Positions 35,134 to 45,043 are shown, counted from the first letter of the stretch. The stretch: 64,000 nt of DNA from Gemmata massiliana (GCF_901538265.1 NZ_LR593886.1:3989738-4053737); one strand, 5' to 3'. Notes: generated by a model not told the origin, from the letters alone. Numbers and translations are program-made.

Positions 35134-36512
35134 ATGGTTGAGCAGCATTCGATCACTGAAGGAACCCTCGACCGGCTGCGCGCCGCCCAGGCCGACATCC
35201 GTGAAGAGTATCTCGCAGACAACACAGACCCGTGGATCATCGGCTTTTCCGGCAGTAAGGACCGCACACTCGTTACCCAGCTCGTCTTCGAGATGTTGCT
35301 CGACATCGCCCCGAGCGACCGCAAGCGCCCCATTCACGTACTCTGCAACGATACGCTCGTCGAGTCTCCGGTGCTGATGGCTTACGTCGACCGCATGCTC
35401 GACCGCCTCCAAACAGCCGCCGACAACCTTCACCTGCCGATCAAGGGTCGTGAAGACGGCCCCCGAACCCGACCAGACCTTTGGGTCACCTCATTGGCCG
35501 GGGCTATCCGGCACCGACCCGGATGTTCCGGTGGTGTACCGATCGGATGAAAATCGCCCCGACCTTCAAATTACATCAAAACCCAGATCAGCGAGAACGG
35601 TGAAGTTGTTCTGCTTCTAGGGGTGCGTCGTGCCGAATCGGCCAACCGCGCGATGACGATTAGCCGCCACCGCAACGTAGCTATTGGCACTCGGCTTAAT
35701 CCCCACGATGATATGAAGGGCTGCATGGTCTTTCGGCCCATCATGGAGATGACCACCGATGACGTGTGGCAGCTTCTGCTCCAGCGCACACCGCCGTGGG
35801 GCGGAAGCCATCGTGAGCTGGTCACACTATACCGGAACGCCCGAGGCGGCGAATGCCCTCTTGTGATCGACAAGTCTGCCGCCCCGTCCTGCGGGACTTC
35901 GTCCTCGCGGTTCGGTTGCTGGACATGCACCGTGATCGAAAAAGACCGTAGCATGGAGGCGATGATCGACGCAGGGAACGAGCATCTCGAACCCCTGATG
36001 GAGTTCCGGGACTGGCTGGCGGTTTTCAGGAATGAGCGATCAAAGCGTATGGTCGAACGGCGAGACGGTCGTATTGCGCTAATGGGCGATGGTGTCACGA
36101 CGGTGGCCGGTCCTTTTACTGTGGAAGCCCGGCAGGAAATTCTCGATAAACTGCTGGAAACGCAGGCGTCGGTTCAGATGCCGCTGATCAGTAACGACGA
36201 GATTTCTCGGATCAAAGCGATTTGGGCGGACGATGCCGTTGCTGAGGCAAAGCGGCACCTGAAGCAACGTGAACAACTGCGAGCGAGGGAGCAGGCACGA
36301 ACGGGATACCGCTGTTCGAGCAGGGCAACGCCCGGGACGCGCTGAAGAAGAAATGCCACGAGGCCAAGATTCCCATCAAACTGCTCGAAGACCTCGTTGA
36401 AGCCGAAATCGAGCAGATCGGCAAACTGAGGAAGCGAGGCCTGCGGGGGCGGTTCGACCAACTGCTCGATCCGAACGCCGGTGCGGAAGGCTCGGAAGGA
36501 CAAGGGGAGTGA
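35134..36512 (+). pseudogene. dndC: DndC-like DNA sulfur-modification protein, frameshifted
   Basis: Fragments in several frames give a near-complete DndC: TEGTLDRLRAAQADIREEYL, FSGSKDRTLVTQLVFEML, RGYPAPTRMFRWCTDRMK, GEVVLLLGVRRAESANRA, ECPLVIDKSAAPSCG, SRFGCWTCTVIEKDRSMEA and ALKKKCHEAKIPIKLLEDLV. The PP-loop normally reads SGGKDST; here it is SGSKDRT. At least four frame changes occur (about 35450-35490, 35500-35520, 35565 and 36300). DndC is a PAPS-reductase-like enzyme that activates DNA for sulfur incorporation. With an altered ATP loop and broken frames, it is surely inactive. Confidence 0.85.
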
Positions 36513-36513
36513 C

Positions 36514-37060
36514 ATGTTTCTTCGCTCAATCCAGCTCCGCGATTGGAAGACCTACGCCAACGGCCAGTTCGACTTCCCTGTACCGACCGCAAAGAAGAAC
36601 GTCATCCTAATCGGTGCAAAGAACGGGTACGGCAAGACAAGTCTGCTGGAAGCGATCATCCTCGGCCTTTACGGTCGCGACGGGATGCATGCCCTCGCGC
36701 GCCGTCTCATCGGGATCGGACGAAGACAAGTCCTACGACGAGTTCATGGAGCGGGCGCTCCACGGTCAGGCGCTATCGCAGGGACGTACCTCGATCGCCA
36801 TCACCATCGTGCTCGAAGACGCGATCGAGCGGCTCAAGATCGTCCGCCGTTGGCACTTCACCGGGAGCGGAAAACACCGTCGGACGGACGAGGAAGTCAA
36901 CCTCTTCACGGGCAAGGACGAGGAGCCGGTCAAAGTGCCGGGGCTTCGTCCCTCACGGGAAGAGCGCGACGACTACCGCAGCGTCATCGCCCGGCAGTTC
37001 ATCCCGTTCCACCTGACCGAATTCTTCCTGGTCGATGGCGAGCGAGTTCAGCAGTTCGCT
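36514..37060 (+). pseudogene. dndD: DndD-like SMC/ATPase, frameshifted and truncated
   Basis: The N-terminus MFLRSIQLRDWKTYANGQFD with Walker A GAKNGYGKTSLLEA identifies a DndD/RecN-SMC-type ATPase. The frame changes near 36715 and continues with DEDKSYDEFMERALHGQ, RQFIPFHLTEFFLVDGERVQ. It ends at QQFA (~37060), where the sequence joins an inverted glycoside-hydrolase fragment. Only ~185 of the usual ~650+ residues remain. GGGGAG precedes the ATG, 2 bases after the dndC stop. Confidence 0.85.
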
Positions 37061-37835
37061 TCGGGCGCCGCGTCGTTCGAGTTGATGAGGCCGGGAATGT
37101 ACCCTTCCGGGCCAGTTCCTCGGCCCTCGGGCGCGGGACCAGCGCGGTGCCCCCCGGCCCCTCCGCGGGCGGGAGCAAGGACCAGTCGTCCTGCGGCACC
37201 TCGACCATTGTGTACGTGCCGGGGTAGTCCCTGTACCCGCGCAGTGCTAGGTGGAAGTCCGGCCCCAACCCGGTGTGCAGCGGAACGAGGTCGCCGGCGA
37301 TCCCGGCTTTGTGCTGCGGCCACGGCGACCAGCTTCGCGTACTCCTCCGCGGTGCCGAGTGCCGGGTCCAGGTCGAGTGAGACGTGGTCGAACCACCTGT
37401 CCGTGGTCGGAGTGTACTCGGTCCCCTGGACGCCCCTGGCCCGCTCGACCGGACCGGTGTGGAGCAGGTCGACGCCGAGATCCCGGAGAGCGCCCCACAG
37501 TTCGGGCGCGCCCCAGGTCGCGACGACCGACTTCCCCGGCGCGGTCACCACCGAACCGGGTAATCGAGCAACCAAACGGAGGCGTATCGGACCGCCCCGA
37601 CCGCGCGAGGCGTACCGTATGTGTGCCCCTACTGCACGGGCCGACCGGACACGGCGGTCGATGCGTCCCGAGCCTGAGCGAGCATCGACCGCTTTTCGAG
37701 CCAGCGGATCTCGGCGGAAACCGCGGCGGGTTTCGGGGGCGCGTTCTCGACCGGCGGCGCGAGCAAAAGGACCGCGAGTAGCAATGCGGTCGCGGGCAGG
37801 AGGGCGACCGCGGCACCGGGTCGGTAACGAGTCAT
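37060..37835 (-). pseudogene. GH13 (trehalose-synthase/amylase-like) N-terminal fragment
   Basis: The minus strand starts MTRYRPGAAVALLPATALLL (signal peptide). After frame changes it gives SVVATWGAPELWGALRDLGV, VDLLHTGPVERARGVQGTEY, FHLALRGYRDYPGTYTMVEV and YIPGLINSNDAAPEA. This is the start of a planctomycete family of secreted alpha-amylase / trehalose-synthase-like proteins. Frames change near 37640, 37315 and 37100. It is cut at ~37060 against dndD. The rest of the gene (probably >700 residues) is not in the window. Confidence 0.6.
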
Positions 37836-38046
37836 GAGGGTTGCTCCGGGCACCGCTGGGATGAAGTGCGTCCCGACCGGCCACTATGGAGCAACCGGCG
37901 CGCCGCGCGTTACGACCGGCTACCACATAGGCGCGTTGAAAGAGTCCTGATAGGTTCTTCACTAAACACCGAGTCGCGGGGTTGACCGGGACCGTATCCG
38001 GTGGAGCTTCCGGTTTGGTTTGCCCCGCGCGCTCGAGTGAGCGAGT

Positions 38047-38304
38047 AGCACTGCCGAACTGGTCGAGGGCGTGAGCCAGAAGGTGCTCACCAAGACGGTG
38101 CGGCAGATGGAGGCCGACGGGCTCGTCACACGCAAGGTCCACCCGGTGATTCCCCCGCACGTCGATTACGCACGCACCCCGCTCGGAAGGGGCCTGGGCG
38201 AGGCGTTCTGCGGTGTGTGGAAATGGGCTGAAAAGAACCACGCGAAGGTCGAAGCCGCACGGAAGGTGTTCAGCAAGAAGCGCCAGGTAAAGGAACGCGC
38301 GTGA
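38047..38304 (+). pseudogene. HxlR-family regulator, N-terminally truncated
   Basis: The frame gives AELVEGVSQKVLTKTVRQME, ADGLVTRKVHPVIPPHVDYA and RTPLGRGLGEAF, the second half of an HxlR winged-helix protein. The first ~45 residues (entry helix) are missing. No start or ribosome site is found before GVSQK. Its TGA overlaps the ATG of the methyltransferase gene that follows, so the regulator probably once led that operon. Confidence 0.65.
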
Positions 38305-38918
38305 TGAGTTGGTCACCGGATCAGTACGGCAAGTTCGAGGACGAGCGGAACCGCCCGATCCGCGACCTGCTCGCCCAAATCCCGAACGGTGTGTCGGGCG
38401 CTGCCGATCTGGGCTGCGGACCGGGCAACTCGACGGAACTGCTGATCCGGCGATTCCCGGACGCCACGGTCGTCGGGGTGGACAGCTCGGAAGACATGAT
38501 CCGGGCGGCAAAGCAACGCCTGCCGAACGTCCGCTTCGAACTCGGAGACCTCGCCGCCTGGCCGGAACAACCTTTCGACCTAGTCTTCGCCAACGCGGCC
38601 ATCCAGTGGGTACCGGACCACACGAAGCTCCTCTCGTTCCTGTTCGGGAAGGTCGCACCGGGTGGACGTCTCGCAGTGCAGATCCCCGACAACCTCGATG
38701 AGCCGGCACACCGCATCATGCGGGACGTCGCAGCGGAAGGCCCGTGGGCGGAAAAGCTGCGGAACGCGGCAAGCGCAAGAGCGGCCCGACACACACCGGA
38801 GTGGTACTACCGCGAACTGCGGACACTCGGCGCGAACGTGAACGTGTGGCGTACGACGTACTACCACCCGCTCAAGGACGCGAGTGCGCTGACGGAGTGG
38901 TTCAAGGGCACCGGCCTT
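38304..38918 (+). pseudogene. tam: trans-aconitate 2-methyltransferase-like gene, 5' part (interrupted by IS256)
   Basis: MSWSPDQYGKFEDERNRPIR and the SAM motif GAADLGCGPGNSTELLIRRF, then LVFANAAIQWVPDHT, match the trans-aconitate 2-methyltransferase (Tam) family. The frame is intact up to TEWFKGTGL at 38918, where a deleted IS256 element begins. The remaining part is at 40033-40195. Tam methylates trans-aconitate to prevent aconitase inhibition. ATG 38304 overlaps the HxlR stop (TGATG). Confidence 0.8.
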
Positions 38919-40032
38919 GGGCTGGTCCTGAATCTTGTGTCAGGGGGATGGGTTGGCTATTACCCAGTCCTCGTACCTGACGGAGATTCCCACAATGGAT
39001 GCGATCCTCAAGAGCCAAGCCGAGCACCTGGCCCGCGAGATGGGGACCCGGGTCACCACTCTGGACGACCTCAACGGTCTGATGCGGGCCATGATGACGA
39101 CCGCGCGGGAGCGCATGCTCAACACCGAGATGGACGTCCACCTCGGACGACGGACCGAGACGACGGTCACCGACAACCCAACGCCCGACGCACCGACAAC
39201 CAACGCGACCGAACGTGTCTCCGCGGCTCCCAAGAGCCGTCGCAACGGGCATTCGCAGAAGACCGTCAGCGGCGATCTGGGCGACCTCCAACTGCGCACC
39301 CCGCGGGACCGCAACGGCACCTTCGAGCCGCAACTGGTCGCCACGGGGCCGCGCCGGCTCGACGGGTTCGATGAGAAGATCCTGGCCCTCTACGCCAAGG
39401 GCCTGACGACCCGCGACATCCAGGACATCGTGAAGGATCTGTACGGCGTGGAGGTGTCACCGGCGCGGGTCTCGGAGATCACCACCGACCTCGATGCCGA
39501 GGTCACCGCGTGGCGCACCCGGCGGCTCGAAGGGGTGTGGCCGATCGTGTACCTGGACGGCATCGTGGTCCACGTGCGGGGCGAGAACGGGCGCGTTTCG
39601 CCGCACACGATGTACGTCGCGATCGGCGTGAACCTCCAGGGCCGCAAGGAGCTCTTGGGCCTGTGGCTGAGCGAGGCCGAGGGCCCCAAGTTCTGGCTGT
39701 CGTGCCTGACGGACCTGAAGAGCCGCGGGGTGAGCGACATGTTCGTGGTGTGCGTCGACGGGCTCTCGGGGCTCCCCGAAGCGATCCGCGCGGCGTTCCC
39801 GCGGACGAAGGTGCAGCTGTGCATCGTGCACCGGGTGCGGGCGGCGCGGAAGTACGTGACCGATTCGGACAGCCGTGAAGTCGCGGCCGACCTGGACCAT
39901 GCCGATCGTGGGGTGGAAGGCGGCGCGGAACCACTTCGCCATCGTGTTCGAGGGCCGCATGCCTACGCGGCCCCCGAACTGACCTGCAACCGATGTGCCC
40001 GACCTACCTGACACAAGAATCTTTACAAGCCC
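38919..40032 (+). mobile_element. IS256-family element, internally deleted, inside tam
   Basis: The ends are imperfect inverted repeats sharing TCTTGTGTCAGG (starts GGGCTGG and GGGCTTG). Both sides carry CCGGCCTT (38911-38918 and 40033-40040), an 8-base target duplication typical of IS256. The element is 1114 bases, shorter than the usual ~1.3-1.5 kb because the central-to-distal transposase region is deleted. Confidence 0.85.
38995..40011 (+). pseudogene. IS256-family transposase, C-terminal part deleted
   Basis: DLNGLMRAMMTTARERMLNT, WPIVYLDGIVVHVRGENGRV (first catalytic Asp) and MFVVCVDGLSGLPEAIRAAF (second Asp) are present. After [15 protein letters not shown] the frame breaks. The true end [20 protein letters not shown]...MPT appears in another frame (to 39982), so a segment including the catalytic Glu and NAIESVN-type region is gone. 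It cannot encode active transposase. Confidence 0.85.
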
Positions 40033-40195
40033 CCGGCCTTCGCCCGTTCCTGCTGCCACTGGATGATTCAGAACGAGCAGGGTTTCTCGCCCGCTACACG
40101 AAGGCTCTCGAAGTGGCGTACCCGGCATTCCCCGACGGAACCGTGCTGTTGCCGTTCCCGAGACTGTTCTTTGTGGCAATGCGGCCGACCGGTTG
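40033..40195 (+). pseudogene. tam: trans-aconitate 2-methyltransferase-like gene, 3' part
   Basis: After the target duplication CCGGCCTT the frame resumes as [39 protein letters not shown] and [10 protein letters not shown], then a stop. Removing the IS and one CCGGCCTT copy restores a continuous protein ([12 protein letters not shown]). Confidence 0.8.
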
Positions 40196-40205
40196 AATGG
40201 CGGCT

Positions 40206-41057
40206 TCACGGCTGAACCAGAACCACCCGGAACCCGATGTGGTCGTACCCCCGTTCCGGCTCGAACCGCAGCCGGAGCGCCGACCGCAGGTACTTGCCCT
40301 CGTCGGTCCAGGCCCCACCGCGACGAACCCGTGACACGGACCCATTCCGGTTCATCGGGGTCGTCTCCTTCGCGTCGTACAGGTCGGGGTCTTTTCCCCC
40401 CGGAAGCTTGACGTGATACCAGTCCCGGCACCACTCGAAGGTGTTCCCGTGCATGTCGTGCAGTCCCCAAGCATTCGCCGGGTAGCTGCCGACCTTCACG
40501 GCCTTCCCGAGTGACGGGCCTTCCTCGGCACCGTTGTACGGCACGTTCTTGAAGTTCGCCTGTTTGGTGCTGAGCTTGTTGCCGAACGACGTAGCGGTCG
40601 TCGTTCCGGCACGGCACGCGTACTCCCACTGGGCTTCTGTCGGGAGCCGGAACGCCCAGCCCTTTGGCAGCGTCCCGTCCTTTTTGCCGGTCTCGGTGAG
40701 CTTCGCACAGAATTCCTCGGCTCGGGCAAAGTTCACGTCGCCAACGGGCAGGTCGTCGTTTTCAGGCAGCTCCTCAGTCGCTTTACCTGGCAACTTACCC
40801 ACCACCTTCTTCCACTGGCCCTGCGTCGTCTCGTACTTCGCCGTCCAAAAGCCCCTGGTCAGCGTCACCTCGACCTGCTTCTCATCCCCCCGGTGGTCAG
40901 GCTCCTTCTCGGGGCTGCCCATCACGAACTTCCCCGGCGGGCACCAGCACAGCTTGATGCCGGCGACCTCCTTCTCGGTGCCCGCCTTCGGCTCGTCGGC
41001 CTGAAGGCACGAGCGGAACACCAGTACGGCGAGGAAGCAAACGTGGAAGCGGGTCAT
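40206..41057 (-). CDS. SUMF1 / formylglycine-generating-enzyme-like protein
   Basis: A 283-residue protein with a signal-like start (MTRFHVCFLAVLVFRSCLQA). The SUMF1 domain shows FVMGSPEKEPDHRGDEKQVE, RGFWTAKYETTQGQWKKVVG, FRLPTEAQWEYACRAGT, AWGLHDMHGNTFEWCRDWY and VRRGGAWTDEGKYLRSALR. Planctomycetes carry many such proteins; most are not true formylglycine-generating enzymes. Probably periplasmic; substrate unknown. The gene appears intact. Confidence 0.85.
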   Translation of the reverse strand: MTRFHVCFLAVLVFRSCLQADEPKAGTEKEVAGIKLCWCPPGKFVMGSPEKEPDHRGDEKQVEVTLTRGFWTAKYETTQGQWKKVVGKLPGKATEELPENDDLPVGDVNFARAEEFCAKLTETGKKDGTLPKGWAFRLPTEAQWEYACRAGTTTATSFGNKLSTKQANFKNVPYNGAEEGPSLGKAVKVGSYPANAWGLHDMHGNTFEWCRDWYHVKLPGGKDPDLYDAKETTPMNRNGSVSRVRRGGAWTDEGKYLRSALRLRFEPERGYDHIGFRVVLVQP

Positions 41058-41128
41058 GGCCGGGTCTCCGGGAGTGGACGTTCCGTCGATATTACCCGAT
41101 CGGTCGCTTCAGGAACTCCAATAACGGC

Positions 41129-41458
41129 CTAGCGACCGCGTCGAGAACGGCCAATCGTCGACCACCAGTAGAGGCGGCGGAGCGCCACCTCGAACTTCCC
41201 GAGCCACACGTCCCAGATGCCGGGGGCGGTCGGGTCATCCTTCATCGACAGGCCGAAGTGGATACCTGCCTGCGGTAAGTCCCCTCGGGATACTGAGCGG
41301 GCAGAGCGAAGCTGTCACGCACCACTCACGGCCAGTCGTCGTCCTCGGGCACGGTAGCCAGGGCGTCGCGGTTGAGGTCGTGGGTCCAATGGAGCCGCAT
41401 CGCCGATCTGCCAACTGGCCCCGACGATTTTTCCGGAGATAATCGCCTCGTGTCCCAT
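41129..41458 (-). pseudogene. Degenerate planctomycete hypothetical (MGHEAIISGKIVG family)
   Basis: MGHEAIISGKIVGASWQIGD starts at 41458 after GGAGG. Following frame changes give THDLNRDALATVPEDDDWP, VRDSFALPAQYPEGTYRRQV and HFGLSMKDDPTAPGIWDVWL then GKFEVALRRLYWWSTIGRSR. The pieces read in order as one ~110-residue family seen in Gemmata-type genomes. At least two frame changes make it non-functional; the function of the family is unknown. Confidence 0.6.
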
Positions 41459-41499
41459 ATCTGCCCTCCGTACCGCTCTTCTGTGGGGTCGGCCAGCCG

Positions 41500-42591
41500 T
41501 TACGGGTGCCACTTTTCGAACGCCTTACCGTTGAACTTGTACGCCCCGGCCTCGTGCGTACCGAGCCACAGGTCGCCTCGGTTGTCTTTGTAAACAGCGA
41601 ACAGCGTGGTCTCCTTCTCCCCGTCTTTGACCGGATACCGAGTTGCTTTCTCTCCGTCATGCCGCCACACGCCCGCACCGTAGGTCGCCATCCACAACAC
41701 CCCCCCTCGCGTCTTCGACGACGGACATGAAGTAAACGCGATCGCTCCCATCCGGGGCCTTCAACTCGATCCCCTTCTCCCGCTTGTACTTCACCATACC
41801 CTTCTCCGGTTCGGGAGCGTCCTTCGCGTCGATGCCGAAGCGATACCGGGTGTTACAGATCCAGAAGGTGCCGGTCTTGTCCTCGAGAACCGAGCGGATG
41901 CCAAACGAGCCGCCATTTTCGACGTTCGTTAAGTGATCCTCGTACAGCCAGTGAAAAGACTCGCCGTCGAACCGAGCCGCGCCGGCGTTTGCGGTGCCGA
42001 TCCACAGGTTGCCTTTGCGGTCCTTCACGATGGTGTAAGCGTCGTAAGGGCTCGATCTCGCATTCGGGAACTTGGACCGCGGGAATCGTTCGAGTCACTC
42101 GTCGCCGATCTTCGTCTTCGGCAGCGCCAGACGGTGCAACGAATGGCCGTCGTACCGGAAGACCACGTCGAAATCCTGCGGCCCCACGAACCACAGATCG
42201 TCCGATCGGAGTTCCATTCCTTCGGGTCCGCCTTTTCCGAAGCGGCCAGGGTCGTGAACGCCCGCCCGTCGAACCGGCTGATACCCTCGTAGGTGGCGAA
42301 GTAGACGTTCCCCGACTTGTCTTCCTGCACGCCCCGGATTTGATTGCTGACCAAGCCGTCCTTCGTCGTGAAATTGACCAGTGACTTCCCGTCGTAGCGG
42401 TACGCGCCCCGGTCGTTGCTCCCGAACCAGTAGGTGTCGTTCTTCGCCTGCATGACGTACATCACGCTCTTGCCCAGTTCCGTGACGACCTCGCCCTTCG
42501 CGCCCTTCTCCGCCGGTTGCTTGTCCTGTCCGCTCGCGCAAGCAGAGAGAAGTGACAGGGCCGCCAAGGCGTGATGGAATCGGGTGAACAT
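41500..42591 (-). pseudogene. Lipoprotein with sensor-type beta-propeller repeats, frameshifted
   Basis: Starts MFTRFHHALAALSLLSACAS (lipobox LSAC). Propeller blades in several frames follow: YVMQAKNDTYWFGSNDRGAY, GVQEDKSGNVYFATYEGISR, DDLWFVGPQDFDVVFRYDG, KDRKGNLWIGTANAGAARFD, EDKTGTFWICNTRYRFG, LWMATYGAGVWRHDGEKATR and DNRGDLWLGTHEAGAYKFNG. This matches the two-component-regulator propeller repeats, here without kinase. At least three frame changes exist (near 42180, 42030 and 41700). Confidence 0.7.
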
Positions 42592-42904
42592 GTCCGCTCT
42601 CTGCTCCGCGAACTTCGGGGTAGTTCCTTTACGAGAGTGTGGGCGCGGAGGTTCAGATTCTCCGTCGAACCGAGAAAAGGGACGGCGCTGCCATCTGCCT
42701 TACGCTCCGCGCTAGAGGCAACCGCGATCGCGGGAGCACGCTCCCACACTTCCCGGAGCCGAAAAATTGGCGCCGCGCTCCTGGACTGGTTGGTGTTCGG
42801 CCGCGCCCTTGCTACTGCGGTGGAAGGACTCGCCCGCTTCAGGGTAAATTACCGTGCTTCGCGGACGGTCGGTCCACATCCCACTCACAAAAAGTGCTAA
42901 CCGT
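42592..42904. other. Gap upstream of the DUF899 gene
   Basis: About 313 bases between divergent starts. No convincing ORF is present. Both promoters should lie here, but no element could be defined. Confidence 0.4.
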
Positions 42905-43612
42905 ATGAAGCCCGGATTTCCCGAAGTCGTCGACCAGGCGACCTGGCAGAAGCACCTCGACGCCATCACGGTCAAGGAGAAGGCGGTCACAAAAACCCTC
43001 GACGCTTTGGCCGCCGAACGCCGCCGGCTGCCGATGGTCCGCATCGACACCCCGTACACGTTCGACTCCCCGAAGGGCCGGGTGACTCTACTCGACCTGT
43101 TCGAGGGCCGAACACAACTCATCGTGTACCACTTTATGTTCGCCCCGTCCGTTGGCGGCTGGCCCACGGCGGGGTGCGTCGGGTGCTCGCTCCAGATCGA
43201 CCAGATCGGGCACCTCGCCCACCTACACGCCCGGGACACCTCCTTCACCGCCGTCTCCCTCGCGCCCCTGGAGAATATCGAGATGTACAAGAAGCGAATG
43301 GGGTGGGCCGTTCCCTGGGTGTCGTCGGCCAACAACACCTTCAATAAGGACTTCGGGTTAACTACCGATAAGGGCGAGGATCACGGACTAAGTGTGTTCA
43401 TCCGGGACGGAGACGCGATGTACCGCACGTACTTCACCCACGCCCGTGGCACCGAATCCATCGGGACCGTGTGGTCGTTGCTCGACGTGACCCCGCTCGG
43501 GCGCCAGGAGAAGTGGCAGGACACCCCGGAAGGACGGCTGCAGGGCGAGCCGTACACGTGGTGGCGTCGGCACGACGAGTATGGCAAGGCTCCGGGCTGC
43601 GGGTGCTCGTGA
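42905..43612 (+). CDS. DUF899 (thioredoxin-fold) protein
   Basis: A 235-residue protein. PEVVDQATWQKHLDAITVKE, RRRLPMVRIDTPYTFDSPKG, LIVYHFMFAPSV, GCVGCSLQIDQIGHL and SVFIRDGDAMYRTYFTHARG match DUF899, a thioredoxin-like family linked to small-molecule or stress metabolism. The CVGC pair fits a redox motif. ATG 42905 is chosen because the extension upstream does not match the family. Intact. Confidence 0.85.
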   Translation: MKPGFPEVVDQATWQKHLDAITVKEKAVTKTLDALAAERRRLPMVRIDTPYTFDSPKGRVTLLDLFEGRTQLIVYHFMFAPSVGGWPTAGCVGCSLQIDQIGHLAHLHARDTSFTAVSLAPLENIEMYKKRMGWAVPWVSSANNTFNKDFGLTTDKGEDHGLSVFIRDGDAMYRTYFTHARGTESIGTVWSLLDVTPLGRQEKWQDTPEGRLQGEPYTWWRRHDEYGKAPGCGCS

Positions 43613-43684
43613 CCGTTCAAGCCGCGCTACCCAGTCTGCCGATACTTCGTGATCCTCTATCTCGAAGTTCGCGGAGTTGGCTGG

Positions 43685-43882
43685 ATGACCCCGTTTGAGC
43701 GCCCCGACCGCTGTTGCCCGAAGTGCTCGCACAAAGGTTACATGTTCCGGGCGAGGAAGAGCGTCGAGGTTCCAGAGGGGAAGTTCGTCGAGACGAAATA
43801 CCGGTGCCGGTCCTGTTCGCACGAATGGCGGGAGCGCATCCCGGCCCCGCCCGAGTCCAAGGGAGCCGAAGACGCGGCGTGA
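43685..43882 (+). CDS. Small zinc-ribbon protein
   Basis: A 65-residue protein with CCPKCSHKGYMFRARKSV and YRCRSCSHEWRERI, two Cys-x2-Cys knuckles as in zinc ribbons of TFIIS type. It may bind zinc and act as an adaptor or in nucleic-acid contact. It is followed 13 bases later by the AlkD-like gene, so both are likely one operon. Confidence 0.7.
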   Translation: MTPFERPDRCCPKCSHKGYMFRARKSVEVPEGKFVETKYRCRSCSHEWRERIPAPPESKGAEDAA

Positions 43883-43895
43883 GCGAGGTTTTGCC

Positions 43896-44612
43896 GTGCC
43901 AAAGAAGCCGACCGCCAAGATACCGAAGAGCGCCAAGACCGCCCCGACGCTGGAACAGGCCCTTGACCAATTGAAGTCGCTGGGTAACGAGGCGACGCGG
44001 AAGCACAACACCAAGTGGGGTGCCGGGGATAACCAATTCGGCGTCAAACACGGCGACATCCGGGCACTGGCGAAGACGATCGGCTCCTCCCCCGAATTGG
44101 CCACGGCCCTGTGGGAGACCGGGAACGTCGACGCCCAGCTCCTTGCAATCCTCCTGTTCAACCCGAAGGTGCCATCGGCCGACGAGGTGGACCGGTTGGT
44201 GCGGTCCGTCAGCTTCGCGCACGTCGCGGACTGGCTCCACTCCAATGTCGTCAAGCCGCACCCCGATAAGGACGCGCTTCGCCAGAAGTGGATGGCCGAC
44301 GACAACCGGTGGGCGGCCCGCGCCGGGTGGCAACTGACGGCCGGTCGAGTCGCTAAAGACCCCGATGGACTCGACCTTGCCGCGTTACTGAACCGTATCG
44401 AGTCCGAGATGGGGATTGCCGATCCCGTCGTGCAGTGGACGATGAACGCCGCCCTCGCAGAAATCGGCATCCACTTCCCCGAGCACCGCGAGCGGGCCAT
44501 CACCGTCGGCGAGAAGCTAGGCGTCTTTCGGGATTACCCGTGCTCGAAGGGCTGCACCTCTCCCTTTGCCCCGATCTGGATCAACGAGATGGTGACACGG
44601 CGGGGTGACTGA
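43896..44612 (+). CDS. DNA alkylation repair (AlkD-like HEAT) protein
   Basis: A ~238-residue helical-repeat protein starting at GTG 43896 after GAGCGAGG. LDQLKSLGNEATRKHNTKWG and NQFGVKHGDIRALAKTIGSS start the domain. LWETGNVDAQLLAILLFNPK, VADWLHSNVVKPHPDKDAL and WAARAGWQLTAGRVAKDPD are HEAT-like helices as in AlkC/AlkD. ALAEIGIHFPEHRERAITVG ends the fold. It probably recognises alkylated bases; whether it has glycosylase activity is not clear. Confidence 0.8.
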   Translation: MPKKPTAKIPKSAKTAPTLEQALDQLKSLGNEATRKHNTKWGAGDNQFGVKHGDIRALAKTIGSSPELATALWETGNVDAQLLAILLFNPKVPSADEVDRLVRSVSFAHVADWLHSNVVKPHPDKDALRQKWMADDNRWAARAGWQLTAGRVAKDPDGLDLAALLNRIESEMGIADPVVQWTMNAALAEIGIHFPEHRERAITVGEKLGVFRDYPCSKGCTSPFAPIWINEMVTRRGD

Positions 44613-44810
44613 TTAATGTCGGATTTCGCCCGTTCGAGGGCTCGTCGTGCGCGTCAGTACGGCCAACAGAAAGGCCGCGAACCCGGTGCTGAACTCACCA
44701 AAGAACGATGGCCCGGAGTGCCTCGAACCCGCGTGACGTTCTATTGGCCCTGAAAGTGCAACGCCTTGAGCGGTTCTGTTCGAAATCACTTTTCCACGGG
44801 CGAGGTGATC

Positions 44811-44980
44811 ATGTTACGCATGGCCATCCTGTTCTTTATCGTGGCGATTATCGCAGCCGTGTTCGGGTTCGGGGAATCGCCGCCGAGTCCGAGGGGATCG
44901 CGCGGATCCTGCTGGTTGTGTTCCTGATCCTGGCCTTGGCTTCGCTAATTTTTGGGCATCGGGGACCGGGCATTGAGTAG
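44811..44980 (+). pseudogene. DUF1328 protein, second copy, frameshifted
   Basis: [20 protein letters not shown] is followed, after one missing G near 44872, by GIAAESEGIARILLVVFLIL and ALASLIFGHRGPGIE. The deletion is in a run of G. It is the paralogue of the gene at 3879-4049, and like it converges on a YsnF-type gene. Confidence 0.8.
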
Positions 44981-45043
44981 CGCAGGTGACGACTTTGATG
45001 GGCAACGAAAACGGGCGCGGATCTCCCCGCCCGCTCCGTTTAA

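Noticed and set aside
37048-38709. Very long leftward open frame (553 codons)
   Set aside because: Only its distal third matches a family (GH13 fragment). The rest is the antisense of the HxlR and tam genes, a usual effect of high GC.
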